In this document: positions 47,608-59,424 of the stretch, piece by piece
Layout of the letters: each line of letters starts with the position of its first letter
Position numbering within the stretch: the first letter of the stretch is position 1
Program-made: the position numbers and the translations under genes
Source of the DNA: Sisyra terminalis
Lineage: Eukaryota; Arthropoda; Insecta; Neuroptera; Sisyridae
Assembly: GCA_958496175.1 (NCBI GenBank)
Contig: OY292276.1
Span: 13,844,001-13,908,000, forward strand
Length of the DNA stretch: 64,000 nt
Direction: 5' to 3'
Notes under the pieces: model-generated
Told to the model about the DNA's origin: nothing
The model's database searches: none
The model's input: the letters and a program-made list of their open reading frames with translations, nothing else

Positions 47608-49218
47608 CAGTGGCATACACAGAGATTTTAGGCCGGGTAGGCAGAAATTTTTAAAAGCTACTTTAATATAATCAAAAATGTTGCATGTTGGTTTTAGTTC
47701 GTCGTTATGATGAGTAAATAATGAACCCTATACCGATTAGCCAACAAAATTTTAAACAGTGAATTTTCTGAATTTTTTTTTTGCCAATCGATGGGAAATC
47801 GTTCGTAGAGGTATGTGAAAGAAACCGTTTCGATTGTGACAAAATAGTTAAGCGATAATAAATTAATTAAAAAAAAATTAATTAATTAAGTAGTCATTGA
47901 TATAGTAAAATGTTAAGAAAATATGGTTCAAAGCAACATACAATAACTAAAATGCGGGAAAATTTAGGAAACGGTTGGTTAAATGTAAAACTAAAAAAAA
48001 AATAAGGAAAACTAAACAGAACGTCCTCCCTTCGAAAAAAATGGAAAAAAAAGCAATTATGAAATTGATTTTTTTCCTCAAATTATATTATCCCAAAATT
48101 TTACAAAATAACAAAAACCGAAACATAATTAAATAGGTTTTTCTCCCAAATTATTTCATCGTTTGTGAAAATCAATCTTTACACAAAAAATTTTTGGAAA
48201 AATATATATACGAAGTAGAACATTAAGTGTTTTTTGAAATTCGGAAAATATTTTTCTTTGACTTTTTTTTAGTTTTAGTTTTAATCAACCGTTTCCTAAA
48301 TTTTTCCGCATTTTTGTTATTGTATGTCGCTTTAAACCTTATTTTCTTAACATTTTACTATATCAATGACTAATTAATTAATTTATCTTATGTATTTAAT
48401 TACCGCTAAACTATTTTGTCACAAACGAAACGATTTCTTTCACAAACCTCTACGAATGATTTCCCATCTACTGACAAAAAAAAATCGGAAAATTCACACT
48501 TTAAAATTCGGTTGGCTTATCGGTAAAGGGTAAATAATGATGTTTATATTTTTAACCACAAATATCCATAGATAGACTCAATTTGTAAGCTTTATTAAAG
48601 AAATACAATATAATGGTCAGGATTAAATAATACAGATAATAGAAAATACATTATCAAAATTTATTAGAATTAAATAATAACAATGTACGTAGATTACTGA
48701 TCGTTAAATCGATTATTGAAATCAATAAAATTCAAATTTCTAATTGCAGCGTTAATGAATAAGAAACGATGCTACTTCGGTAATTATCATAATTTTTCGT
48801 GTTATAAAAAGACAGTGTTTTTCTATGAGGTTGTGTGCGTGCTTATGTGTAGAATTGTATATTTTTATTATTGTTTTCATACAAACACACACACTGGCAA
48901 ATATATATAGGTAGCTATAAGTGCACAAATATAAATATTTAGGCACGAATAGTTTATGTCTTTCCCGCGGCGTTGCCATGAGCGCTAGTGCATTGCGATG
49001 CAAATATTACCATTCGCTTACTTGAAATTGAACGAACGAATGAGCTGGCATAATCTGTATACTGTATAGATGATATCCGTTAAGATTTTTTTCTTTATTG
49101 ATATTTGATGGTACTCGTAAATAAAATAAAACTAGATATCAGAACAAAATTATAAATATTTATCTGAATTATGTAGGGTAGGCAGTGTCTTTTTGTCTAT
49201 ATGTAATGCACGCCACTG
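47608..49218. mobile_element. hAT-type element with perfect 8-bp target duplication
   Basis: Flanks are CTTACTAG at 47600-47607 and CTTACTAG at 49219-49226, an exact 8-bp duplication. The left tip is CAGTGGCATACACAGAG and the right tip reverse complemented is CAGTGGCGTGCATTACA. GGTAGGCAG is present on both sides, with GGGTAGGCAG at 47634 and at 49176. No transposase is recognisable in the 1611 bp. Half of its length is a second, nested foldback (47725-48530). Frames at 48716-48910 and 48752-49003 are without domains. Confidence 0.85.
47725..48530. mobile_element. Nested foldback element with 10-bp direct flanks
   Basis: TAAATAATGA occurs immediately before (47715-47724) and after (48531-48540). 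The ends are CCCTATACCGATTAGCCAAC and, reverse complemented, CCCTTTACCGATAAGCCAAC. Arms of about 290-300 bp (47726 to about 48020 and about 48235 to 48530) stay alignable throughout, including GGGAAATC-TTCGTAGAGG, GTGACAAAATAGTT and ATAGTAAAATGTTAAGAAAA words. A 9-11-bp duplication with long foldback arms is typical of MULE or foldback-type elements. No coding capacity. Confidence 0.8.
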
Positions 49219-49226
49219 CTTACTAG

Positions 49227-50854
49227 TTTTTTACAAAATATCGAAAAATTTTATATTGAATAAAATGTAACGTTTACAGTTTAAAACGACGTTGAATTAG
49301 GAACCGTTAAATAAATATTAAATAACCGCTCTCGAAAGCAATTTATTTCCAATGTTTTTACAAGAGCTTTTCTTAGATATATATATAGAAACTAAACTGA
49401 AGTAAGAGTTTATAATTCACAAGAGATTGGTAAATTAAAACGTTATGATCGAAGAATAGGTTTACTTTCAGTTATAAACAATTTATTTAATGATTACAAG
49501 TTTTAAAATCAGCTTTGCTACATTGTGTGGCTGTATCGTATTGGTATAAGAGTATGATACCGTCTGGCGTATAGAGGGTAACTATTACATGGGGCGTTGT
49601 ATGGTGGTCGTAATCGTTTCGTCCTTTGGGAAACCCCGTATGTTCCACAAACAACACCAACGCTCCTATGAAATGTGCACTTAAGACCGTTCCGAAATAG
49701 CTTTCAAACCTCCAATAAATTCTGTCTCACCTGTACTTGCTATGTGCAGAGATATGGTTTACAATAAGTTATGTAAGTTATGGCTCCACAATGTAACAAT
49801 AATAATTAATTACCAGAGCTGAAGCAGTTCCACAATCTCATGAGTAATGTTTTGTTTGATATTGATTTATAATTTTCCGGTATTAGTGGTGCGCGTTGCT
49901 CAATTACTTTATTTTCCTTATTAATTTTGATTGAATATATTTACATATTGACACTTCCTCAGTGAAATTTATCTTCATTTATCAAAACAAATTTCATTTG
50001 ATTCATTTACCTTTACATTTTGATTCACTGTTTTATATTTATTTGATGGAATAGTTTTCATTAATATCAATCACAGAGAATTAAACCATCATTTACATCA
50101 AAAATTGAAACAAAAACATATAACTAAGGAACAATATTTTTTAATTTTTTAAACAGTAAATTTAATGTTTACAAACATTAACCATTAAATCTGTAAAGTA
50201 AAAACTAATGAGTCATTTAGCTTTTAGTTTATGAAGGTTTTTGAAAATTTGTTTGCAGTTAAAAATTGAATTGGTTTTGGGAATGGAAAAAGTATTTTTA
50301 TTTTACGAGTGTTTTCACTTATTTTCAACAGAAGTTGTAGTTTTGTAGACGATATTTACTGGAAATCCTCTCTGATGCCGATGTCACGCACATTTCCATT
50401 GGGATTGTACATTTTATTGGGGCAAAAAATTGCAATAGCTGATAAAATAAACTGTCTTTGTAAGAAATTCTTCCAGCCAAAATCTTTGTTCAAATTTGTT
50501 TCTAACTGATAATCTAATCATTTATTTGAAACTTAAAAGACCAATTTATGAAACCAATTTATGAAGGTACACAAAATAAAATGAATCATAAATGTCAAAA
50601 TCTGGTAAAGCATATAACAAACCAATACTGAAAAAATATTTTTTTTTTCTATAATAAACTCTTTTTTTTTTCTCTTTTCTAAATTAATTGTACTATTTTT
50701 GATTACAAAAGTTAAATTTGCAATCTGTACAATAAATTTAATATACAATAGGCAAAAGTGACAATTTGTAAATAAAAATAAAGTGAACTTGAACTTGAAA
50801 AGAATTTTAAGTCAAAGCCATCAGTTATGAGGTCTTGATGAGAGGCACCAATCA
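49227..50854. other. No host gene seen; LINE 3' end at its right side
   Basis: 49500-49900 is less AT-rich and non-repetitive. From about 50640 to 50854 the minus strand holds the probable 3' untranslated region of the neighbouring LINE, with A-rich runs (T-runs at 50640-50690 on the plus strand). A TTCAAGTTCAAGTTC duplication is seen on the minus strand near 50800. Confidence 0.45.
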
Positions 50855-52620
50855 TTATTGAAACTCTCTGCAAATCAATAAGATGATCTCTTGGCCATTG
50901 CCTTTTCAATCAACGTAGAGGATTTTTTGGGTGCTGTTATGAGGCTAACGTTTGCACTTTTGGGTTTATATGGTAGTATAATTTTTCATGAAATTTTTGA
51001 AATTTTTGTGATACGAGTTTGGCCACATAGGGAATATTTAGGTCTCTATGAATTATTTCATTTTGAATATAATAGGGAGCGTTGAGGATTCTTCGGAGAT
51101 ATTTGAATTGAAAGGATTTGTTGTATATTGGAATGTTTAGCGGAACCCCACAGTTCTGATCCGTACGTCCAGATAGGTCGTAATATTGCTTTGTATAAAG
51201 TCAGTTTATTGTGCATACTAATTGTAGATTTGGGTCCTAGTAGTCCACGTAAAAGTCCGTAACGTCTATTAAGTTCCTGTCTTTTCAGTCTGGTGAGTGG
51301 ATTCCAAGTGAGAAGGCTATCCAAGTAGAACCCTACATAGCGAATTTCTGTTGAATTTTTTAAGATTTTGTTTTCAAGGTATAAAGGTGCGCAAATTTTT
51401 TTATTGAGGGTCAGTGTGGCATTTACACATTTTTCTTTGTTTATTTTTATTTTCCATTTTTGGCTCTATACTGTCAGAAGGTCAAGATGTGGTGGCAAAT
51501 TTTTTGTAGCTTAAAGGGGGGTTGGGATCCGAGGAAGGGATTGCTGTATCATCAGCATAGGTTGTTAATATGGTCTTAGGATGTGTAGGAATATTTGCGG
51601 TGTAAATACAGTACAGTACTGGCCCCAATATGCTACCTTGAGGAACATCAGCTTGAATTTGGGTTAGTGGAGAGAATTCGTTGTTGTACCTCAGTCTAAA
51701 CCATCTGTTGGAGAAGTAGGATTTGAGGATAAGGTAGTATTGAGTTGAAAGAAGTTTTTTGAGCTTATATAACAGCCTTGGATGCCACAATCTATCGAAA
51801 GCCTGTGCAACATCCAGAAATGCTTATTGGCAAAAATATTTAGATATTTCATCTACAACTCTGAAGCATTGTTGAGTTGTAGAATGATGAGACCTGAAAC
51901 CAAATTGGTGAGAAGGAATAATGTTTTTACTTTCAAGGTAAGGCGTTTTTCTTTTAAGAAGGAGTTTTTGAAAAATTTTGGAAAATAATTGAAGCAAGCT
52001 TATGGGTCTGTAAGATGATGGGTGCGATATAGGCATGTTGGGTTTAGGAATGAGGATAATTCCAGGTATTTCCATTGTGCTGGAAATTGCGTTGTACGAA
52101 GAATTGCATTGTAAATTGTTGTTAGATTGACAATTGATTTTTTGGGAAGGTGTCGAAGAATTTCTGCAGTTAATAGATAATGCCCTGTTGATTTTTTCAA
52201 AGGGAATTCATTAAGTAGGAATTTTGTTTTGGATGGTCGAAAAGCTTTCACTGGGAGTTATAATGGGACAGGAGATTGTTTGTTTTTTATGACCATTTTA
52301 TCTATCATTTTATCTCTATATAATTTTGTGGATTATAAATATTTGCATGAGGGGTAAAAAATTTATTTGGCATATCGGCAAAAGTAATCGCTCTTTTAAC
52401 TTGCCTCTAGCCCAGGTATAATCTTCTTTGCGGATAGGAGGAGAAATATTATGGTATTTTAATATTTTTTTGGTGACATGCCATAGTGAGCAATTTTTGA
52501 GGGATAGTGAATTTAGATACTTCGTGTTTTTATTGGAAGGATATTTTGTTCTTTGCCACTTTCTTCTCGTTTGGTTTTGCGCTTAGCGTTGCCTTTATAT
52601 TGTCTGGGAGATAATTGTAC
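50855..52620 (-). pseudogene. Jockey-clade LINE ORF2, most complete copy in the window
   Basis: Read on the minus strand with several frame changes. First is a linker with TRRKWQRTKYPSNKNTKYLN near 52510-52590. Next are PPIRKEDYTWARGKLKERLL, LKKSTGHYLLTAEILRHLPK and FPAQWK. The RT fingers/palm follow: IILIPKPNM, SYRPISLLQLFSKIFQKLL and HQFGFRSHHSTTQQ. Then come VPQGSILGPVLY and an intact YADDTA catalytic box (51482-51790), and a C-terminal part with LYKAILRPIWTYGSELWGSA and LNAPYYIQNEIIH-RDLNIPYV. The basic end RQWPRDHLIDLQR lies near 50860-50905. The N-terminal endonuclease is missing. At least four frameshifts or stops rule out activity, yet the motif set is nearly complete. Confidence 0.92.
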
Positions 52621-53802
52621 TATTAACGTGGAAAAAAATTATACTGAATGTAAAGAAATGACTTATTCTTGATTTTAACTTTATTATTGAGATTATTCTA
52701 GAGAATCAAATATCAAAATCATTTTAAACAGGCTAGCTGTCCTGGCTTAGCATCCATGTAAATGCATCCATATATTTTTTCTTCTAAAGTACCTATCGTA
52801 TTAATATTTGAAAAAATAAAGAAACAGAAATAAACTAAAATTTCTCTTGGAATACTCTTGAAATACTTGGAATAACTTTTGCTTTATTACATGGAAAAAC
52901 ACATATGTATATTATGCTTGGATTTAACATGACAGTATAAATTACTGTTAAATTGGCAACATTCAAGCTTGAGTGACCGGAAATTGTTTTTTTATGATAG
53001 AGATAATTTTAATTTAATAAAATAACAAAAATGTAGCTCTCTGTTAGTTAAATAAGGATGTATGTATGGGTTTATCTGGCCTTACTCTAGTAAACTCCTA
53101 ATTTGAATGATTTTTGCTGGCATATTCAGCGGCAATTGTCAATTTCCACAAAATGAATTACTCCGTTCATTCATGGAAATTAGATTAGTATTTTTTGAGT
53201 TTATCATGTTCATCAAACAAACGTGGTATAGATACTTTCTTTAAAAATATTCTCACTTTTGTCATATACCCAAGGCATAATCTAACGACCACGAAATTGT
53301 TTTTTCAGTTAATATTGTGGCGACCATTTATTTTTAATATAATTTTACTATAAGTCATATAGCTTATACTTATTTCTTTGCTATTTTCTTATTGAGAGCC
53401 TTCTTTTTTAATTTTAGTAGCCAAAATTTTGAAGAGCAATAAAAACAGAATAAGTAGGGTTTGAACCAAGCCCTACATCAACAATTAAAGATGTCATGTA
53501 AAATTTTTTTGTATGTATTTAAAACGTAAAATGTTTTCGGTAACTTGGTTGCAAAATATTAGTTTTATTGACTTTTATTAGAACCTAAAAATGTTTCATT
53601 ATATATTATAAAAATTCCTCTGAAAAATAATCAAACTAAGTTAACGGAAATGGAGATAGTCAAACATGGAAAGCGACTTTATTCTGAAAATATACTAAAT
53701 ACAAAATATTCTTTGTATTTCAATCTATGCATACTTCCGAGAAAATCAGGATCTATTAGAGACAGGTATAAATATAGGTAAATATTTTGTTTTAATTTTT
53801 TG
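52621..53802. other. No gene seen
   Basis: AT-rich. A short near-palindrome GTAGGGTTTG-AAC-CAAGCCCTAC sits at about 53455-53477. Otherwise nothing recognised. Confidence 0.45.
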
Positions 53803-53840
53803 CAACGTTTCGAAATGTATTATTTCTTCTACTGATGATC
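53803..53840 (-). repeat. Isolated GAAACG hairpin core
   Basis: On the minus strand: CATCAGTAGAA, then the stem GAAAT-AATAC-ATTTC, then GAAACGTTGC followed by an A-rich run. The layout and the GAAACGTTGC end are the same as in the foldback at 58298-58640, but no inverted partner lies nearby. Confidence 0.5.
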
Positions 53841-54677
53841 ATAAAACGTTTAAATTAATAATTAACCGTCAATACTGTCCAAAAAATTTTCTTTCCTTGC
53901 AGTCCACGATTCTTTTATTATTTATTTATTAACCACTCTTAAATGGATCCTTATTTCTTCGGAAGTATAAATAAATTGAAATAAATAGAAGGATCGGAAA
54001 AGGTAAGTAAACATTTACTTTATATATTAAGTATAAAAAAATTATTCAAAAGCAATTGAAAAAAATATCAAAATTTATTTTTTTTTTACTTATCATTTGA
54101 GACAAATATACCTGCTTCTATTTATTCTTATAAACGATATAAAAGCTCTGATGATTAGCCGTCGTTGAAATATGTTCAGTTCATAAGATCAAAATCGCAA
54201 TCTTAAGAATGAAGGGACGTGAATAACCTCTTATATAGGGATAAACTTATTAATATCTTGCAGAAATTGGGAAACAAAGCCAGAGATGACAACAACTTAA
54301 CCAATAAATTAATCAATCAAGTGCAAAATACGAAAAGTGGCTCAAGAAATATCGTTGTAAACCTAATTAGACGTTAACAATATTTCGCTAGCTTAATTAA
54401 TCATTATTTAAATGGCATTTTGTTAACAAGCAATTAATTTCATTTTGATAACAAAAACAATTTTTGAAAGCTCAACCATTAATTGTGCAAACATTAAAAA
54501 GTTTTCTTTTTTGTCAAACGAATAAAAGTTTTTAACAGTAAAAATAGCACAAACATTAATAAAAAAAATAGTTTCGGACCACTGTAATTACTTATTCTTT
54601 TAATAAAAAGCTCAATTTAAAAGTTTCCAAGTTTCAGTTAGCCATATTAACAAGCAGACTTTGTGTTAACAAAATAA
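53841..54677. other. No gene seen
   Basis: AT-rich sequence without recognised elements. Confidence 0.45.
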
Positions 54678-54922
54678 AAATTTACAATAACTTATTATTT
54701 ACTCTTTTTAATAAACCCTATAGTCAAAAATTAACCTTTACCGTCAAAAATCGACTGTTAATAACTAAGAAAAGCGTTAATTATTTAGCAATTAAAGCTT
54801 TTCTTAGTTATTAACAGTCGATTTTTGACGGTAAAGGTCAATTTTTGACTATGGGGTTTATTAAAAAGAGTAAATAATAAGTTTTTGTAAATTTTTAATA
54901 ACTAAGAAAAGCTTTAATTTCT
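54678..54922. repeat. Long palindrome, 105-bp arms, 7-nt spacer, plus a third partial copy
   Basis: The left arm 54678-54782 and right arm 54790-54894 are reverse complements with only about six mismatches, around ATTTAGC. The innermost 25 bp of the left arm (TTAATAACTAAGAAAAGCGT and onward) recurs in direct orientation at about 54897-54922, just outside the right arm. No coding capacity. High arm identity points to a recent origin or to arm-to-arm correction. Confidence 0.9.
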
Positions 54923-57900
54923 AAATTCTTCTAGTGGCAATAATTAAATATTTTGATAAAATATATGATCCATATTAAATTTTTTCATTGAATTAAAATT
55001 GAAACAAAGAAAAACTATTTAAGAAAATAAAAGATGTTTCGTTGTTCATATAAAAATCGAGGAGAAATCCAAAGTTTAAAATTGAATTAGCTTTTATTAG
55101 ATAGTTGTATCATTAGTAAAAATCGCTTGAGGATAATCGTAAAACGTATTTTAAGTAGAAAGATATACGTTTTAATTAATATTTATTACTTTTTTGTTTT
55201 ATTTACAGAATAATGCGTTCAAATATACTGTTTATAAACTAAAGAATATACTTTAAAAATTGATATTTGGTTTTTTTCTGACTGAAAAATAAGGTATAAG
55301 TACTTCAGATTACCTTAGCTCTATTTCAAAAGTTCATTATTATTGCCATTTTTATGTTTTTCCTAAGTGCTTTGTCAAAAAAAAAGAAGTAATTATTACA
55401 CTTAATGTGACGCAATTATAAAGTACAACTACGAATGTATTTATAATTCTAAACTACTGCTAAACTATAAAATATAACATGTCGTTGCACTTTTACATAC
55501 AAATTACATGAATGTATGTAGAACTACATAACTGACATAAAGTTAGCAGTAAACAAGATTTTACTATGTTGTTAATGATGTTACAGCCAAATGTAAAATA
55601 CATACAAAGACACTAAATAAATTATTGAAAATGCAACCAAATTATATTCAAAGTTTGATTTTGTCAATTCTGTAACTCTTAAAAGCATTTTTAGCTTAAA
55701 TTTCAGGAAATAAATATAATTTCATCCAAGCAAATCTCATTAGAATTAAAAGCATAAAACTTTTAAAAACATCACACAAATGTGAGAACTGACTGCAACG
55801 TGAAGTCGTAAAGAAAATTATTGGTTTTCCGTTATCAATAACATATCAGTCATCTTTGACATATTTATCCCTAAAGATATATTTTCCTTTCGTAACATAT
55901 TGTGTTTAAGCTTATTTATTGTGCACTATATTTTCAAATTTGAAGTTGTTTTTGATATTAAAATGTAAGTATTATTTATGTGACTTGAGGGTTAAACTTT
56001 TCTTTTTTTTGAGTGAAAAATTAGAGCGCATTACTTACGTATCTACTCATGAGTTGTTTATACATATATTTGGATTTAATACATTACAATCAAATCTAGT
56101 GCAATTCTTATCGGTGTTCGTTGTCGCAATATCCAATATAAAACGTGACAAAACTATACATAGCCCTGGTATTTTCCATTCTAATGTTAGCAGAATACAT
56201 AACATTTATCTGACTTGTATTTCCTTCTAAAATCTTTCATGAAGCCGATTTGTTTTGTACAATAATTTAGTGAGCAAATTCGAACCTTATTCTCATGCAT
56301 ATGGACGCTGAGAATGTGAATATATTCTGTATGCAGTCAAATTGTGCTTTTATGCTTCGAAAGCGTAAAAAAGTTGCATAGGATCAAAATATTTGAAAAT
56401 CTTTCTTTAAAAGTTTCACATAATGCTTCCTTATTACAAAAGTAACTTTATTTGGGAATGAAAGATTTATTAGTGGATTTGAGTGGATTTAAATTCATGA
56501 AGCTAGATTAAGATGGATTAAAAGCCTCAAGAAGTTAATTAAGAGGCCATGCAAACTACTACTTAATCAATTGGTTTCCTAATAAAACAGTATTTGGGGT
56601 ACAAAGTTTTATGCCTATTGTTATTATTCCGTGAAATGCATTTTCTTAGGACTCTTTTTGTTTGCAATAGGTTATTTTTTAGATTTGAATCTAAGCTTTT
56701 GGTGTAAAGTTTAAACCATTTTATGCTAAATAGGTGACATAATTTTAAATTACCCTATAACTTGCATAAATCTGTCATTATGATATAAGTGAATAAAATT
56801 ATTGCATAGCTTACAACAAAAAAAATACTCTTCCTGTGCATTTCGACATAAACACAGGTTCAGTAAACTTTCGTATTAAAACAATTCTTAATTAACACTT
56901 AAATTGTCACACATAGCACTTTACGAACTGATGAACTATTATCTTCTTAATTAGAGTAATAAACCATATAATTGACATTCAACAAAGATTTACACCTCTT
57001 AAACAAAGTTAGTAAAATTCTGTTTTTGTTAATGAGCCAAAAGTAGTAAAAGATTGACAGATTAATATATCATAACTTTAAGAAAGTACACCAGAGACGA
57101 ACATATGATTCGAAGAAAATTTATTATTGAAATAACCAAAAATTGAATAATAATTTTAGAAAAACTACAATTTCTACTCAACTTAACATCAACAGTTAAT
57201 ATTTTTTTACTAACATATTTTTTAAATAATATTTAAAATGTACAATACCAAGAAAATAACAGGCAACAGGTGAACTTTATGGCTAGATTTATATGCCACT
57301 CAACTGTACGACAAGAAATTTAAGTTTTAGTGCATCTCAACAATTATATTGATATGTGAAAAATTGATTATTATAATTTGATTTTTATTGCTTATTATTT
57401 ATATCATTTTTAAAACAAACGAAACTAGTATTTTTATTAAACCGTTTTATTTATGTATACTTCATGGGTAGCACAAACTGTTCTAGTTAATAAAAAACAA
57501 ATTTTATAATTAATATTAAGAACCGGTTTTCTCATTCAAGGATAAATAAACTATGAAAGTCCAGGTAGATCACAAAAGAGAGCTATTTACAAAAAATACA
57601 ATATTTGTAAAAATTACATGAAAATATGATATGTTTTTCTTATGTATTCTAACCAGGATTGATAATATAGTCAGGCATACTGTTTATATATAACGTTGCT
57701 TTCATTCATATGCATTAGAGTGTAAAGATGTTAATAATTTATTTTGGAAAGACATGACACAGTGGTTGAATAAGAAACACATTTTATGTTTTATTCTTCT
57801 GAGATTATATAATTCTTTTAATGTGACTAGCGACATTTTGTAAATATAAAAAAATTAAGATAAATATGGCAAAATGGGCGAAAGATAAAACATAATTAGT

Positions 57901-58260
57901 ATAAAAATGTGTAAATCTATTAAATTTGTTGAGTAATAACTTAGTTATATCAATTTAGTTCAGCTCAATTATTAGATTCATTTTCTGGAATTAAATTCCT
58001 TAAAAATTATAACACTTTTGGGTCTCAATTGAATCTTATATATAAAAAATGTACATTTTATGCAGAAAATACCTAATATATTACCAAACAAATACATTAC
58101 AAGTACATGTTACAAAATACCTTACACTTGTACCTATATCTTCAATGATCTACAATTGGTTTATGAGGCTACCAAACTATTTTTCCTGATGACTTTAGTG
58201 GTAGTACTTACACCTTTCCTAATGTTTACATGGTATAAAATCAATAAATTAGAAGCAATA
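54923..58260. other. No gene seen
   Basis: AT-rich throughout. The frame at 55919-56230 (103 residues) overlaps moderately complex sequence at 55900-56350 but has no recognised domain. The frame at 58060-58272 is an AT-rich chance frame. Confidence 0.45.
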
Positions 58261-58297
58261 TTTAAAAGATGATAAAAATCAGATCTCAGCTTTTATA

Positions 58298-58640
58298 TTT
58301 TTTTAAATAAGAAGAAAATTCAGGTTGCTTAAGATCTTTTTGTTTTTTTTTTTTATTTTTTATTTAATATTTTATTATTTCAAAAAGCAACGTTTCGTTA
58401 CGCAATCGTAACTTCCTCAGGCTTCTTGATTTACAAAATTAAATATCTTATTAAATTAAATTAAAATGTAATTAATTAAATTAAATATCATATTTAATTT
58501 TGTAAATCAAGAAGCCTGAGGAAGTTACGATTACGTAACGAAACGTTGCTTTTTGAAATAATAAAATATTAAATAAAAAATAAATAAAAAAAAAACAAAA
58601 AGATCTTAAACAACCTGAATTTTCTTCTTATTTAAAAAAA
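58298..58640. repeat. Foldback element with 150-bp arms and a hammerhead-like core in each arm
   Basis: Left arm 58298-58446 and right arm 58491-58640 are near-perfect reverse complements around a 44-bp AT spacer. On the plus strand the right arm carries CTGAGGA (58516-58522), one A, a perfect 6-bp stem GTTACG/CGTAAC with ATTA loop (58524-58539), then GAAACG. The left arm has the mirror image on the minus strand (loop ATTG). Decayed relatives are at 16081-16220 and 37130-37320; with them the outer tip CAGATCTCAGCTTTTA (from about 58278) can be defined. Resemblance to hammerhead ribozymes of Penelope-like elements is by recalled consensus (CUGANGA, stem II, GAAA). Confidence 0.85.
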
Positions 58641-59245
58641 AAGCAATATTTAATGAAAAACGAAAAAATTTTCACCGAAAAAAATTGCTTTCCTTTGAAT
58701 CAAAAGACCAGATTTCAAAGGCCAGCATCTTATTGCAGTTATTTGCTTCTTAAATAATTTAATTTTAGCATGTCGCTTAGACCAATTGTTCATGGTATAC
58801 TACAATAATTACTGCCTTAAATGTTTGGGAAGGGGGGAAGGTGCCTTCGTATCAGGCTATATTTGAAAAGCTATAATCCATGATTCAAAAAAGCTATTTT
58901 ATATCTAAACAGTAATAAAATGGTTGAAAACTTTTCAAAAACAATGATTATAAGCGTTTGGTCATTAATAATATCATCCGATATTTAATATTTTAAGACC
59001 TCCTTACTTCCTACGCCACGTTTAATTCCATTCTCATTTAAGTCTGCTGAATTACGTCACACTTTGATATTTCTATTCCACAATTTATTTATTAAGATTT
59101 TTTTAACTTCCAACTCTTGTTACCGAATAAATTTCATAAAAAAATAAAATACAGAAAAAAAACAATTTAAAGGTCGAAAAATATATTGTTTAAGCCTGAA
59201 TATCAATGTGATATTATAGTAAAATTTCTTTCTAAAATTTTTAAT
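58641..59245. other. No gene seen
   Basis: AT-rich, unremarkable sequence. A GGGAAGGGGGGAAGG-type purine patch is at about 58828. Confidence 0.45.
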
Positions 59246-59424
59246 AGATCAATAAAATATTCAGAGGATTAGGATCAAAAATAATCGATTAAAACTTTAT
59301 TTATTACATGCGACGTTTCGGCTCCTTTATTGAGCTTTCCTTTAAGGAGCCAAAACGTCGCATGTAATAAATAAAGTTTTAACCAATAATTTTTGATCCT
59401 AGTCCTCTGAATATTTTATCAATC
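59246..59424. repeat. Compact foldback with ACGTCGC-type GAAACG core
   Basis: The left arm 59246-59326 and right arm 59346-59424 pair across almost their whole length, centred near 59336. On the minus strand the left arm reads AAGGAAA, a GCTC-AATAAAG-GAGC stem-loop, then CGAAACGTCGCATG and an AATAAATAAAG tail. The right arm has the same with AAAACG in place of GAAACG. It is a third sequence family with the same architecture as 175-672 and 58298-58640. Confidence 0.8.

Noticed and set aside
48716..49003. Overlapping frames on both strands near a CACACA tract
   Set aside because: They sit inside a hAT-type nonautonomous element and contain low-complexity Y/H runs.
55919..56230. 103-residue plus-strand frame as a host gene
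   Set aside because: No domain, a poly-F/L composition expected from AT-rich DNA, and no splice or codon-use support.
58516..58545. Calling a bona fide hammerhead ribozyme
   Set aside because: There is an extra A between the CTGAGGA box and stem II, and stems I and III could not be defined by eye. Only a hammerhead-like label is justified.
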